Positions 16,097-24,635 of a stretch of 64,000 bases of DNA are shown here, one piece after another. The notes under the pieces are model-generated. The model saw only the letters and a program-made list of their open reading frames with translations. It made no database searches and was not told the DNA's origin. The stretch's first letter is position 1, and each line of letters opens with the position of its first letter. Made by a program: the position numbers and the translations under genes. Source of the DNA: Halomonas meridiana (GTDB taxonomy: Bacteria > Pseudomonadota > Gammaproteobacteria > Pseudomonadales > Halomonadaceae); the NCBI RefSeq assembly GCF_009846525.1, contig NZ_CP024621.1:1674001-1738000 (forward strand). Reading direction: 5' to 3'.

Positions 16097-16891
16097 ATGC
16101 AGTTAACCCACCTGAATGCGCACGGCGAAGCAAATATGGTTGACGTCGGCGATAAGCAAGAAACCCGTCGAGAGGCGGTCGCCTCCGGGCGTATCGTTAT
16201 GCAGCCCGCCACCTTGAAGTTGCTAAGTGATGGGGCGCTGCCTAAAGGCGATGTGCTGGCCACGGCCCGCATCGCCGGTATCCAAGCGGCCAAGCGAACC
16301 CATGAGCTCATTCCGCTTTGCCACTCACTGGCGCTATCCAAAGTGGCGGTAGCGTTCGATATCGACCATGACCAAGGGTGTGTGAACGTGTCGGCCATGT
16401 GCCGCTTGAACGGCCGCACCGGCGTCGAAATGGAAGCGCTGACCGCGGTGTCGGTCGCATGTTTGACGCTGTATGACATGTGTAAAGCGGTCGACAAAGA
16501 GATGCGTATCGAGGCAATACAGCTGGATAGCAAGCAGGGCGGTCAGCGCGGCGATTACCGCCGGGAAATGACCGCGCCCATCGTCACCGGTGAAGGGGCT
16601 GCGGGCGAGGTGAGTCTCGGCGAGCGCTGCGCCTCCCCCTGTGTGCGGGTCAAGTTTCTGGCCGAACTGCGTGAGCGTATCGGTGAGAGCGATCTGGCCA
16701 TTGGCTTGGACAAGCTGCCAAGTCGCGATGTCGCTGGCTTGAAAGCGGCGCTCAGCGCTCAAGACACGCGTTTTGCCGTACTTGCCGATCAGCGGACGCT
16801 ATGTGCCATCAACCAGGTAATGGCTAATGACAGCGCACGCATTACCGATGAAGACGAAGTGGCCTTTTTTCCGCCGGTCACCGGAGGCTAA
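16097..16891 (+). CDS. moaC: Fused MoaC (cyclic pyranopterin monophosphate synthase) and MoaD (sulfur carrier)
   Basis: One open frame of 264 residues covers two molybdopterin synthesis proteins. Residues 1-157 are a complete MoaC ([56 protein letters not shown], ending GDYRRE), which makes cPMP. After a linker of about 25 residues, residues 184-264 are a complete Moa[15 protein letters not shown] through [14 protein letters not shown], with the C-terminal Gly-Gly that carries the thiocarboxylate. MoaC proteins of Pseudomonas type end right after the YRR motif. Here the next bases read GAAATGACC, so one base fewer would give a stop TGA overlapping an ATG. Fusion and single-base sequence error are both possible. 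Confidence 0.85.
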   Translation: MQLTHLNAHGEANMVDVGDKQETRREAVASGRIVMQPATLKLLSDGALPKGDVLATARIAGIQAAKRTHELIPLCHSLALSKVAVAFDIDHDQGCVNVSAMCRLNGRTGVEMEALTAVSVACLTLYDMCKAVDKEMRIEAIQLDSKQGGQRGDYRREMTAPIVTGEGAAGEVSLGERCASPCVRVKFLAELRERIGESDLAIGLDKLPSRDVAGLKAALSAQDTRFAVLADQRTLCAINQVMANDSARITDEDEVAFFPPVTGG

Positions 16892-16894
16892 GCC

Positions 16895-17371
16895 GTGTCC
16901 GTTCACGAACCGACAGCGCCAGACATTGCGGTAGCGGTACAGCCCGCGCCATTTTCCATGGATTATGGCTATGAAAGTGCGTTGCGCCAGCGTACTGACA
17001 TTGGCGCGATCGTTACCTTTACCGGGTTAGTGCGAGATTTCAACGAAACGCCTGACGTCACCGGCTTGACCCTGGAACACTACCCAGGCATGACCGAGCG
17101 CATCTTGACACAGATTGCCGAGCAAGCTTGGCAGCGCTGGTCACTGCAAGCGGTGCGGGTCATTCACCGGGTGGGTGATTTGTCCCCTGGGGATCCCATC
17201 GTGCGGGTACTGGTCGCCAGCGCGCACCGCCGTGATGCGTTCGAGGCGTGTGATTTCATCATGGATTATTTGAAAACGCAGGCACCCTTTTGGAAGAAAG
17301 AGCACTCTAAACAGGGAGCTTACTGGGTGAAAGAGCGCGACACCGACCAGCAGGATGCTGCTCGGTGGTAG
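16895..17371 (+). CDS. moaE: Molybdopterin synthase catalytic subunit
   Basis: Transfers sulfur from MoaD thiocarboxylate to cPMP to form molybdopterin. 158 residues: DIGAIVTFTGLVRDFNE, LEHYPGMTE, VRVIHRVGDLSPGDPIVRVLVASAHR and the lysine-bearing end PFWKKEHSKQGAYWV are standard MoaE features. Start is GTG at 16895, three bases after the moaC-moaD stop. The N-terminal 20 residues before FSMDYGYESAL are longer than in E. coli, so a later start is possible. Confidence 0.92.
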   Translation: MSVHEPTAPDIAVAVQPAPFSMDYGYESALRQRTDIGAIVTFTGLVRDFNETPDVTGLTLEHYPGMTERILTQIAEQAWQRWSLQAVRVIHRVGDLSPGDPIVRVLVASAHRRDAFEACDFIMDYLKTQAPFWKKEHSKQGAYWVKERDTDQQDAARW

Positions 17372-17374
17372 TAC

Positions 17375-19060
17375 TCAAGGCTCGTCGTTCAGCTCTTCGA
17401 TGGTCGGCATTTCGGCGGCCATGATCTGCAGGTGCACGTCCGGCATATGCTGTAAGTGGTTCGCTAGCCAGTGCACCAGCCTTGGCTGAAGCGCATGACG
17501 CAAATCGGCCAACGTATCTGCCGGGATCTCGTCGAGCTGGTCATCCAGCCACTCGCTGAAGCTATCTTCGTCCATGGGGCTGGCGCCGCTGGCATCTAGC
17601 ATCAAGCGCCCGATTCGGCACCAGCCGGTCTCTGTGGCAGCGACCGGCAGAGCCAGAAAGAGGCTGCCTCGGCGGGAAGAGGGCTGGCCAATATCCAAGC
17701 CGGGGTGGGGCACCACGCTATTTTGGTTGACGATGCAAGGGGGCTGCGGATAGCGCGTCTCGCAGCGCAATCCCTGGTGGTCGAGCACGAGCATGTCACC
17801 ATTTACGGGTGCCAGCGGTGCTTGAATACCTAGCTCTTCGGCCAGCGCCTGATGCGCCGCTTGGTGGCGAGCCTCGCCGTGCACCGGCAGTAGCATTTTG
17901 GGTCTGACCCACTGATAGAGCTTTTTGAGCTCTTCCTGAGCGGGGTGGCCGGTGGCGTGAAGCTCGGGATGATTCGTTTCATCGAAGAGCGTGACATCGA
18001 GTTGCAACAAACGTTTTTTAAGCTGCTCAATGGGGCGCTCATTGCCCGGAATGGCTTTGGCAGAAAAAATGACGCTATCGCCTGGCTCCAAGTCGACGAA
18101 CGGATGGCGTCGCTGGGCCAAACGCTGTAAAGCGGCGCGCGGTTCGCCCTGGCTGCCGGTGGCAATAATCACGACCTCTTCGGGGGGGAGGTAACCAAGG
18201 TCGTGGGCGGGCACTAGGGGCGGAAAGTCGTCCAAGTAGCCAAGGCCTCGGGCCACACTGACCATGCGCTCCATCGAGCGGCCCATCAGGCTAACCCGGC
18301 GGCCACATGCCTGGGCCGCTAAGCCGATGGCCAACACCCGCGCCAAATTACTGGCAAAGCAGGACACCACTACGCGGCCTTTGCAGGCTTTCAGCGTGGT
18401 GGCCAGTGCCTTGGCGACGTCTCCTTCGCTCGCCGACTGTCCCGGCATGGGGGCATTGGTAGAGTCACCCACCACCAGATCTACCGGCGCCAAGGCTCGA
18501 AACTGTGCCGCACTGACCGGCGCACCGATGAGCGGCGTTGGATCGAGTTTCCAGTCTCCCGTGTGCAGGATGCGGTAATCTCCCGCTTGCATCATGATGG
18601 CGCAGCTTTCGGGGATGGAGTGGGTAACGCTGAGATAGCGAAGGGTGAATGGACCGCTCTCCACCGCATCCCCTGGTTCGATGATCTGAATCGCTGCGCT
18701 ACTGAGCTGGTGTTCGGCAAACTTGTAGCGAAGTAGTCCCGCCGCCAGTGGCGTGGCAAAGATCGGGCAGCCCCATTTAGGCCACAACCACGCTACGGCA
18801 CCGATATGGTCTTCATGGCCGTGCGTAATGAACAGCGCCTTAGGTACGATCTTGAGCGCTTCCAAGGTATCCGTGTTGGGTACTTGAAGCGGGGAGTTCG
18901 GCAGGTCTTGGCGAATCATCATGCCGCAATCGACGGCGATCCACTGATCGTCGTATCCATACAGCGTAAGGTTCATTCCAATTTCGCCACAGCCACCTAG
19001 CGGCAGTAGGCGCAGAGGCGGGCGGCGACGGGGACGAAGTTGAACGCGTGATGGATGCAT
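17375..19060 (-). CDS. Ribonuclease J-like metallo-beta-lactamase family nuclease
   Basis: A 561-residue protein of the beta-CASP metallo-beta-lactamase family that includes RNase J, an RNA endonuclease and 5' exonuclease. The N-terminal part has LGGCGEIGMN (residues 21-30), VDCGMM, and the zinc motif HGHEDHIGAV from residue 80. Further blocks are TGDWKLDPTPL, DSTNA, the beta-CASP ATGSQGEPRAAL and the late motif PVHGEARHQ. The C-terminus (about 440-561) is unlike typical RNase J tails and has no recognisable domain to me. RNase J is usual in Firmicutes and many other phyla but absent from E. coli, which relies on RNase E. Convergent with moaE, divergent from purU. Confidence 0.85.
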   Translation of the reverse strand: MHPSRVQLRPRRRPPLRLLPLGGCGEIGMNLTLYGYDDQWIAVDCGMMIRQDLPNSPLQVPNTDTLEALKIVPKALFITHGHEDHIGAVAWLWPKWGCPIFATPLAAGLLRYKFAEHQLSSAAIQIIEPGDAVESGPFTLRYLSVTHSIPESCAIMMQAGDYRILHTGDWKLDPTPLIGAPVSAAQFRALAPVDLVVGDSTNAPMPGQSASEGDVAKALATTLKACKGRVVVSCFASNLARVLAIGLAAQACGRRVSLMGRSMERMVSVARGLGYLDDFPPLVPAHDLGYLPPEEVVIIATGSQGEPRAALQRLAQRRHPFVDLEPGDSVIFSAKAIPGNERPIEQLKKRLLQLDVTLFDETNHPELHATGHPAQEELKKLYQWVRPKMLLPVHGEARHQAAHQALAEELGIQAPLAPVNGDMLVLDHQGLRCETRYPQPPCIVNQNSVVPHPGLDIGQPSSRRGSLFLALPVAATETGWCRIGRLMLDASGASPMDEDSFSEWLDDQLDEIPADTLADLRHALQPRLVHWLANHLQHMPDVHLQIMAAEMPTIEELNDEP

Positions 19061-19249
19061 CAGTTATGAAAAGCCTAGAAAGTAATCCCTTAACTATACG
19101 GGATGCGGGGGGCGGGTAACAATCATCGCGGCACCTGACCACGGTGCTTCATCATCCGGCTTACGTTACACTAAGGTCGCTACAGAGTTTACCTGCCGCC
19201 CGGCAGGTGCTTGGCGAGCGTGCCGTTAAATACGTTAAGAGTGTTTGTG

Positions 19250-20104
19250 ATGTCTCATTATTACCGGTTAGTTGTTTCCTGCCCAGACCAAGTGGGCATT
19301 GTGGCGCGTGTCTCAAGCTTTATTGCTCAGCAGGGTGGTTCCATTACCGAGGCAAGCCAGCACTCGGATTTAGAGACTGGCCGCTTTTTCATGCGCTATG
19401 AAATTCTGGCGGACTCACTCGGCATGTCGGCAGAGGCGCTGCGTTCCGCGTTCGAACCCGTCGCGGCGGAGTTCGATATGCAGTGGTCGCTGGTGGATAC
19501 CGAGAAACGCCGCCGCGTGGTGTTGATGGTATCCCGAGAGTCTCACTGTTTGGTCGACTTGCTCTACCGCTGGCAGGCAGGGGAGTTGGATTGCGATATC
19601 GTCAGCGTGATTTCCAACCATGACGATATGCGTTCGCTCACCGAGTGGTACGGTATTCCCTACCATCATGTGCCGGTCGATCCTGCCAACAAACAGCCGG
19701 CGTTCGACCAGGTGCAAGAGCGGATCGACGCGGCCCGTGCAGACTGTGTCGTGCTGGCCCGCTATATGCAAATACTGCCGCCCTCGTTGTGCGAGCGCTA
19801 TGCAGGTCGAGTCATCAACATCCACCACAGCTTCCTGCCGTCGTTTGCCGGTGCCAAGCCCTACCATCAAGCCTATGAGCGGGGCGTGAAGCTGATCGGT
19901 GCGACATGCCACTACGTGACCGAAGAGCTGGACGCCGGGCCGATCATCGAGCAAGACATTCATCGGGTCAGCCACTGTCATACGCCTACCGACCTCGTTC
20001 GGTTTGGTCGCGACGTGGAGAAAGCGGTGCTGGCTCGCGGCTTGCGTTGGCACTTGGAAGATCGCGTACTCATCCACGGCAATAAGACGGTCGTCTTTAG
20101 TTAA
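19250..20104 (+). CDS. purU: Formyltetrahydrofolate deformylase
   Basis: Hydrolyses 10-formyl-THF to formate and THF, balancing one-carbon units and feeding formate to purine synthesis. 284 residues: an N-terminal ACT regulatory domain (YRLVVSCPDQVGIVARVSSF, residues 4-80) followed by a formyltransferase fold with VVLMVSRESHCLVDLLYRW, INIHHSFLPSFAGAKPYHQA and the catalytic-region GATCHYVTEELDAGPIIEQD. ATG at 19250 was chosen because it precedes the ACT domain directly; the ATG at 19211 would add 13 unrelated residues. Confidence 0.93.
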   Translation: MSHYYRLVVSCPDQVGIVARVSSFIAQQGGSITEASQHSDLETGRFFMRYEILADSLGMSAEALRSAFEPVAAEFDMQWSLVDTEKRRRVVLMVSRESHCLVDLLYRWQAGELDCDIVSVISNHDDMRSLTEWYGIPYHHVPVDPANKQPAFDQVQERIDAARADCVVLARYMQILPPSLCERYAGRVINIHHSFLPSFAGAKPYHQAYERGVKLIGATCHYVTEELDAGPIIEQDIHRVSHCHTPTDLVRFGRDVEKAVLARGLRWHLEDRVLIHGNKTVVFS

Positions 20105-20121
20105 TCGATTCTGGGGGCGCT

Positions 20122-20793
20122 ATGTCCTTTGCACAAAGCGTATTGGCACCGTGGGCGCTCGTGATGAGTGGGTTGTTGTCACTGGGTGTGATGGGCTGGT
20201 GCGTTTGGCTGCGCCCCTGGCAACCTCTTCTGGATGATCCGGCGCTTCAGCACCGCTGGCTGGCCGCAACCCTGATCGTCATGCTGTTTTGGCAGCTACG
20301 TGCGCAAGCGGTGGATTGGCTGACGCTGCATTTGGTCTTTACGGTACTAATGACGCTGGTATTCAAAATGCCGTTAGCGCTCATCAGCAACCTGATGATC
20401 AACGTTGCCATGGTGGCGATTGGACGAAACGACTGGGCCCTGCTGGGGGCAAACGTGCTGGTCACCGGCATCGTACCTGCCATGGTGACAGGCGTGGTGT
20501 GGCGGCTGGTTGATCGCCGGCTGCCGGATAATTTGATGGTCTTTCTATTTGCCTGTGGCTTTTTTGGTGCGGCGCTGTCGACATTGGTGGGTGGACTGTC
20601 GGCGGTGGCGCTCATCCTCATGGCGGGCACTGACCCTGAAGCCGTGTATCTGGCTCAAGAGTATGCCCGCTTTTTACCACTGCTGATGCCTTCCGAGGCC
20701 TTCATTACGGGGATGCTGCTCAGCATCCTGCTGGTCTACCATCCGAACTGGGTGGCCACGTTCAATGACCACCGTTATATCGACTCCCAGTAA
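20122..20793 (+). CDS. CbiM-like integral membrane protein (ECF-type permease family)
   Basis: A 223-residue protein made almost entirely of hydrophobic helices (about six or seven). It resembles the CbiM/ECF permease-related proteins of gammaproteobacteria, with VFKMPLALISNLMINVAMVA and the ending LMPSEAFITGMLLSILLVYHP as the recognisable parts. CbiM proteins serve in Co or Ni uptake, but no CbiN, CbiQ or CbiO partner is present here. Transport function is therefore not established. Starts 17 bases after purU and is probably co-transcribed; convergent with lexA. Confidence 0.65.
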   Translation: MSFAQSVLAPWALVMSGLLSLGVMGWCVWLRPWQPLLDDPALQHRWLAATLIVMLFWQLRAQAVDWLTLHLVFTVLMTLVFKMPLALISNLMINVAMVAIGRNDWALLGANVLVTGIVPAMVTGVVWRLVDRRLPDNLMVFLFACGFFGAALSTLVGGLSAVALILMAGTDPEAVYLAQEYARFLPLLMPSEAFITGMLLSILLVYHPNWVATFNDHRYIDSQ

Positions 20794-20826
20794 CGCAGGC
20801 GAGTGTATGCAGAGCGTCGGTGAGGA

Positions 20827-21507
20827 TCAGCCCAGTGCCTGACCGTTGCCTCCACGAATTACCCCAACGCCGACGCCTTCGATATCCAGTTGCTGCGTGC
20901 GCAGATCGATCTCGATGGGGGCAAAGTCGGCGTTCTCGGCAATCAACGTCACTTGATGCCCCTGGCGTTTAAAACGCTTGACCGTGACTTCGTCTTCTAG
21001 TCGTGCTACCACGATCTGACCATCCCGCACGCGGTCGGTACGGTGAACGGCCAGTAAGTCGCCTTCCAAAATGCCGACATCTTTCATGGAGAGGCCGCGT
21101 ACCCGCAATAAATAATCGGCCTTGGGCGTGAAGTACTCGGCAGGCAACGGGCAGTAACGGTCAATGTGCTCGGCGGCCAGAATCGGGCTGCCAGCGGCCA
21201 CTTCACCAATCACGGGCAATCCGTTGGGGAGAGGGTCAGCGGCGACCGATGCTGTGGCAGGGGCTGGCGTATCGGCAGGTTCCAGCGGCTCTTGATTAGG
21301 CAGACGGATCCCACGGGACGTATTACGAATAATGCGAATGGCCCCCTTGCGCTCTAACGCGCGCAGGTGCTCTTCCGCTGCATTGGGAGAGCGGAAGCCA
21401 AGCGCTTTGGCGATTTCGGCGCGCGTTGGCGGATAACCCAGCTCACCCATGGTCTTAACGATGAAATCAAATACGTGCTGCTGACGTGCTGTGAGTGGAC
21501 GCGACAT
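20827..21507 (-). CDS. lexA: SOS repressor LexA
   Basis: Represses DNA-damage genes and self-cleaves when RecA filaments form. 226 residues: winged-helix DNA-binding domain at residues 1-70 ([26 protein letters not shown]), a longer than usual Pro/Ala-rich linker (70-98), then the S24 protease domain with the scissile Ala105-Gly106, nucleophile Ser140 (RGLSMKD) and general base Lys177 (VTVKRFKR). The spacing of these residues matches the E. coli protein. The start at 21507 begins MSRPLTARQ; an upstream extension to 21624 would translate the operator region. Next to psrA as in Pseudomonas. Confidence 0.95.
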   Translation of the reverse strand: MSRPLTARQQHVFDFIVKTMGELGYPPTRAEIAKALGFRSPNAAEEHLRALERKGAIRIIRNTSRGIRLPNQEPLEPADTPAPATASVAADPLPNGLPVIGEVAAGSPILAAEHIDRYCPLPAEYFTPKADYLLRVRGLSMKDVGILEGDLLAVHRTDRVRDGQIVVARLEDEVTVKRFKRQGHQVTLIAENADFAPIEIDLRTQQLDIEGVGVGVIRGGNGQALG

Positions 21508-21558
21508 ACCAAACTCCAAAACAGTGAAAAGACAGTAGCTACATGTCGGCTTAATCAG

Positions 21559-21579
21559 TATGTGGTTAAGTATACAGTA
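21559..21579 (-). promoter_or_regulatory. Putative LexA (SOS) box upstream of lexA
   Basis: On the minus strand TACTGTATACTTAACCACATA lies 52-72 bases before the lexA start. It has the left half-site CTGTATA of the gammaproteobacterial consensus (CTG, ten bases, CAG), but the right half is CAC rather than CAG. LexA normally represses its own gene, so a site is expected here. Confidence 0.5.
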
Positions 21580-21666
21580 TGTTGCTCTGTCCAGTACATG
21601 GCGAGGACCACGAAAGCTAGACAAACATGAAACCCGTCAATGACTAGGCACGAATTGGATAAGAGA

Positions 21667-21695
21667 TTGAGCCAGCAAAGCGAATGGCATAGTAT
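21667..21695 (+). promoter_or_regulatory. Putative promoter of psrA
   Basis: TTGAGC (21667-21672) and TAGTAT (21690-21695) with a 17-base spacer, about 40 bases upstream of the psrA start. Assigned by eye. Confidence 0.5.
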
Positions 21696-21707
21696 TCAGC
21701 GTTGTTT

Positions 21708-21721
21708 AAAACACCTGTTTT
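21708..21721 (+). promoter_or_regulatory. Putative PsrA operator (autoregulation)
   Basis: AAAAC-ACCT-GTTTT contains the palindromic core AAAC, four bases, GTTT, which fits the Pseudomonas PsrA motif (GAAAC, 2-4 bases, GTTTC). It lies just downstream of the promoter candidate and before the ribosome site, where binding would repress psrA itself. Confidence 0.45.
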
Positions 21722-21733
21722 TTGGAGGGCGTT

Positions 21734-22411
21734 ATGGCCCAGTCGGATACGGTAACGCGTATTTTGGATACGGCAGAGGTGCTATTTGCAGAGCGAGGCT
21801 TTGCCGAGACGTCGCTGCGCAATATCACTAGCAAGGCGCGGGTCAATTTGGCCGCCGTGAATTACCACTTTGGTTCCAAAAAGGCGCTGATTCAAGCGGT
21901 GTTCGCCCGCTATCTCGATCCGTTCTCGGCGCGCTTTCATACCGCACTGGATGAACTAGAGGCGCGCTACCAGGGCCAGCCGATTCCCCTAGAAGTGTTG
22001 CTGGAAACCATGGCGACCACGGTGCTCGCCGTTCCCGCCGAGCGCAATAGCTTAAAAGTGTTCATGCGACTGCTAGGGTTGGCCTACAGCCAAGCGCAGG
22101 GACATTTGAGGCGTTACATCCAGCAGCAGTATGGTGATGTGTTCACCCGTTTTACGGAGCTGGTGCGCAAAGCGACGCCGGATCTGCCGGACGCCGAGCG
22201 CTTCTGGCGGCTACACTTTATGTTAGGAACGGTAATATTCACGCTGTCAGGGCTGGATGCACTGCGCGATATTGCTGCCAAGGATTATCAAGAGCAGGTC
22301 ACGGTGCGTGATTTGGTGCGACGGCTGCGTCCTGTCGTAGTGGCGGCCATGAATGCACCGTTACCCGCTGTGGTTGAAGAGGGTCACCATGGTAACGCCC
22401 AAGCTAGCTGA
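21734..22411 (+). CDS. psrA: TetR-family regulator, PsrA type (fatty-acid-responsive)
   Basis: A 225-residue TetR-family repressor. The N-terminal helix-turn-helix region (MAQSDTVTRILDTAEVLFAE, then GFAETSLRNITSKARVNLAAVNYHFGSKKALIQAVFARYL) is very close to Pseudomonas PsrA, which senses long-chain fatty acids and controls beta-oxidation and rpoS. ATG at 21734 follows GGAGGG; the earlier ATG at 21722 overlaps that ribosome site. Divergent from lexA and followed by an L,D-transpeptidase and nagZ, the arrangement around psrA in pseudomonads. An AAAC-N4-GTTT site upstream suggests autorepression. Confidence 0.88.
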   Translation: MAQSDTVTRILDTAEVLFAERGFAETSLRNITSKARVNLAAVNYHFGSKKALIQAVFARYLDPFSARFHTALDELEARYQGQPIPLEVLLETMATTVLAVPAERNSLKVFMRLLGLAYSQAQGHLRRYIQQQYGDVFTRFTELVRKATPDLPDAERFWRLHFMLGTVIFTLSGLDALRDIAAKDYQEQVTVRDLVRRLRPVVVAAMNAPLPAVVEEGHHGNAQAS

Positions 22412-22904
22412 GCTGCCGCCAACACGCGGGGGTTGGATAGAGATCGATACCCAGCGCCAGAGGCTGTGCTGGTGGCAAGGGAACGACATTCAGCATGAGT
22501 GTGCGATTTCGACGGGGCTGGCAGGCGTGGGGCAGGAAGAGGGTAGCGGTCAAACACCGCTTGGCTGGCACTATGTGCGAGCGTCGATTGGCCGCGGTTG
22601 TCCGGATAATGCCGTGTTTCGTGGTCGCCGCTGGACAGGCGAAGTCTTTTCGCCAGAGCTTGCGGCCGCGCACCCCTCGCGCGACTGGATTTTGACGCGC
22701 ATTCTATGGCTGTGCGGGTTGGAGCGGGGTGTGAACCGCGGAGGGAGCGTGGATTCCCAGCGGCGCTATATTTATCTGCACGGTACCCCCGAGGACCAGC
22801 CCATGGGCGAGGCCGCTTCTCACGGTTGCATACGCCTGCGCAATGACGATTTACACTTCTTATTCGACCATGCCCAGCCCGGTACGCCGGTTTGGCTTCA
22901 TTAA
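22389..22904 (+). CDS. L,D-transpeptidase (YkuD domain) family protein
   Basis: A 171-residue YkuD-domain protein (PF03734). It has the substrate HGT (YLHGTPEDQPMG) and the catalytic SHGCIRLRNDD, with the Cys nucleophile near residue 147. Such enzymes form 3-3 peptidoglycan cross-links or anchor lipoproteins. No signal peptide is visible, so it may act in the cytoplasm, be exported by an unseen route, or be a member with another role. ATG at 22389 overlaps the end of psrA by 23 bases; a GTG or later start is possible. Peptidoglycan-related, like its neighbour nagZ. Confidence 0.82.
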   Translation: MVTPKLAELPPTRGGWIEIDTQRQRLCWWQGNDIQHECAISTGLAGVGQEEGSGQTPLGWHYVRASIGRGCPDNAVFRGRRWTGEVFSPELAAAHPSRDWILTRILWLCGLERGVNRGGSVDSQRRYIYLHGTPEDQPMGEAASHGCIRLRNDDLHFLFDHAQPGTPVWLH

Positions 22905-22989
22905 GCCCATTGATGCGGCGTCCTGCCAGAATTTTGACACGCTAAGCGGTTAGTCTAGAATGGCGCCCTTTTTTGTTGGATTCACCACC

Positions 22990-24000
22990 ATGACGCAACC
23001 CATCGGCCCGGTCATGCTTGACCTAGAAGGGCCACAGTTATCCAACGCGGAAAAGCGCCTGCTAAAAGATCCCGCCGTGGGCGGTGTGATTCTGTTTGCC
23101 CGTAACGTCGAAGACGCATATCAAGTTCGCAAGCTGTGCGAGAGCATTCGTCGTGTGAGAGGCGATTTGCTGCTGGGGATCGATCAAGAGGGGGGGCGTG
23201 TCCAGCGAATCAAGCAGGGCGTTACCCGGTTACCCGCCATGGCGCGTCTTGGTGAGCTGTTCGCCACCGACCCAGTAGCAGGTTTGAGCCTCGCCAAAGA
23301 TACCGGCTGGCTGTTAGGCATGGAGATGGCCGCCTGCGGGCTGGATATTAGCTTCGCTCCCGTATTGGACGTGGAAAGTGGCGTGTCCAGCGTGATTGGT
23401 GAGCGCAGCTTCAGCAGTGACCCGCTTCACGTGGCCAAACTTGGCCATGCGTTTGTCGAAGGCTTGCATGATGCCGGCATGGCCGCCGTGGGTAAGCACT
23501 TTCCCGGCCATGGGGGCGTGGCGGCAGACTCCCACGTGGCGCTACCCGTCGATGACCGGACGCTGGCGGAATTGAAAGCCCGCGACCTCGTGCCGTTTCG
23601 CGAGTTGGCGAGCGTCTTGAACGGCATCATGCCGGCCCATGTGATCTATTCGGCTTTTGACAAACGTCCCGCCGGATTTTCGCCAACATGGCTGGGCATG
23701 CTGCGTGAATCGCTCGGGTTCAAAGGGTGTATTTTCTCGGATGATTTGAGCATGGCCGGTGCGCACGAAGCCGGTGGCCCCGCGGAGCGCGCCAAGGCAG
23801 CTCTGGCGGCTGGCTGTGACATGCTGCTGATATGTAATGATCGTGCGGCGGCTCTTGAAGTCGTTCACGCCTGTGACGGGGTGTTGAACAAACGTCCTGC
23901 CAAATTACGTTACGGTCGCGCAAGGCCAGAGCTCGATGCTTTGGCTGCGCTTGGTCGCTGGCGGCGCACCCATGCCAAACTCGACGCGTTGGCACACTGA
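22990..24000 (+). CDS. nagZ: Beta-N-acetylhexosaminidase NagZ
   Basis: Cytoplasmic glycoside hydrolase family 3 enzyme that removes GlcNAc from GlcNAc-anhydroMurNAc peptides in cell-wall recycling. 336 residues with GIDQEGGRVQRI, the GH3 loop KHFPGHGGVAADSHVALP carrying the catalytic His/Asp dyad, and IFSDDLSMAGA with the nucleophile Asp. The start at 22990 (MTQPIGPVMLDLEG) is preferred over 22960, whose ten additional residues are not conserved. Confidence 0.94.
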   Translation: MTQPIGPVMLDLEGPQLSNAEKRLLKDPAVGGVILFARNVEDAYQVRKLCESIRRVRGDLLLGIDQEGGRVQRIKQGVTRLPAMARLGELFATDPVAGLSLAKDTGWLLGMEMAACGLDISFAPVLDVESGVSSVIGERSFSSDPLHVAKLGHAFVEGLHDAGMAAVGKHFPGHGGVAADSHVALPVDDRTLAELKARDLVPFRELASVLNGIMPAHVIYSAFDKRPAGFSPTWLGMLRESLGFKGCIFSDDLSMAGAHEAGGPAERAKAALAAGCDMLLICNDRAAALEVVHACDGVLNKRPAKLRYGRARPELDALAALGRWRRTHAKLDALAH

Positions 24001-24043
24001 TTTTTATACCGTTATCTTTTTGAAGGCTTTGTGGAGAAGTAGC

Positions 24044-24622
24044 ATGTCCAAGTTGGATACAGAAGCGCTTGAATCGCTGGATTCCATGCGTGAGTTGATG
24101 GATAACGCCGACTGCCTGATTTCGCAAGAACAGGTAGAGCGGGCGCTGGATCGCATGGCAGAGGAGATCACGCGTGACTTGGGCGACAAGCTGCCGGTGT
24201 TTTATTGCGTCATGAACGGTGGGCTCATCACGACGGGGCACTTGTTGACACGTCTGGGGTTCCCGCTAGAGGTGGATTACCTGCACGCCACGCGGTATCG
24301 GAACGAACTGCGCGGTGGTGAGCTTTTCTGGCGCGTCTCGCCTGAAGTGCCCATGGCGGGACGTCATGTGGTCATCGTCGATGACATTCTGGACGAAGGG
24401 GCGACGCTGGCCGCCATCCTCGAATACTGCAAAGAGGCGCAGGCCGCCAGTGTCACGACCGCCGTACTGGTCGACAAGCAGCACGACCGTAAAGCAGTGC
24501 CGGGTCTGAAGGCCGACTACTGCAGTCTGGAAGTGGCCGACCGTTACGTTTTCGGTTTTGGTATGGATTACAAAGGCTATTGGCGTAACGCCCCAGGGAT
24601 TTTTGCGCCTAAGGGCATGTAA
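24044..24622 (+). CDS. hpt: Hypoxanthine-guanine phosphoribosyltransferase
   Basis: Converts hypoxanthine or guanine with PRPP to IMP or GMP. 192 residues; FYCVMNGGLITTGHLLTRL and the PRPP motif VVIVDDILDEGATLAAIL are clear, followed by ADRYVFGFGMDYKGYWRN. It belongs to the branch common in Pseudomonas and relatives, where it follows nagZ. GGAGA lies upstream of the ATG at 24044. Adds to the salvage enzymes at 10413-15507. Confidence 0.9.
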   Translation: MSKLDTEALESLDSMRELMDNADCLISQEQVERALDRMAEEITRDLGDKLPVFYCVMNGGLITTGHLLTRLGFPLEVDYLHATRYRNELRGGELFWRVSPEVPMAGRHVVIVDDILDEGATLAAILEYCKEAQAASVTTAVLVDKQHDRKAVPGLKADYCSLEVADRYVFGFGMDYKGYWRNAPGIFAPKGM

Positions 24623-24635
24623 TACAAAGCGTTGC

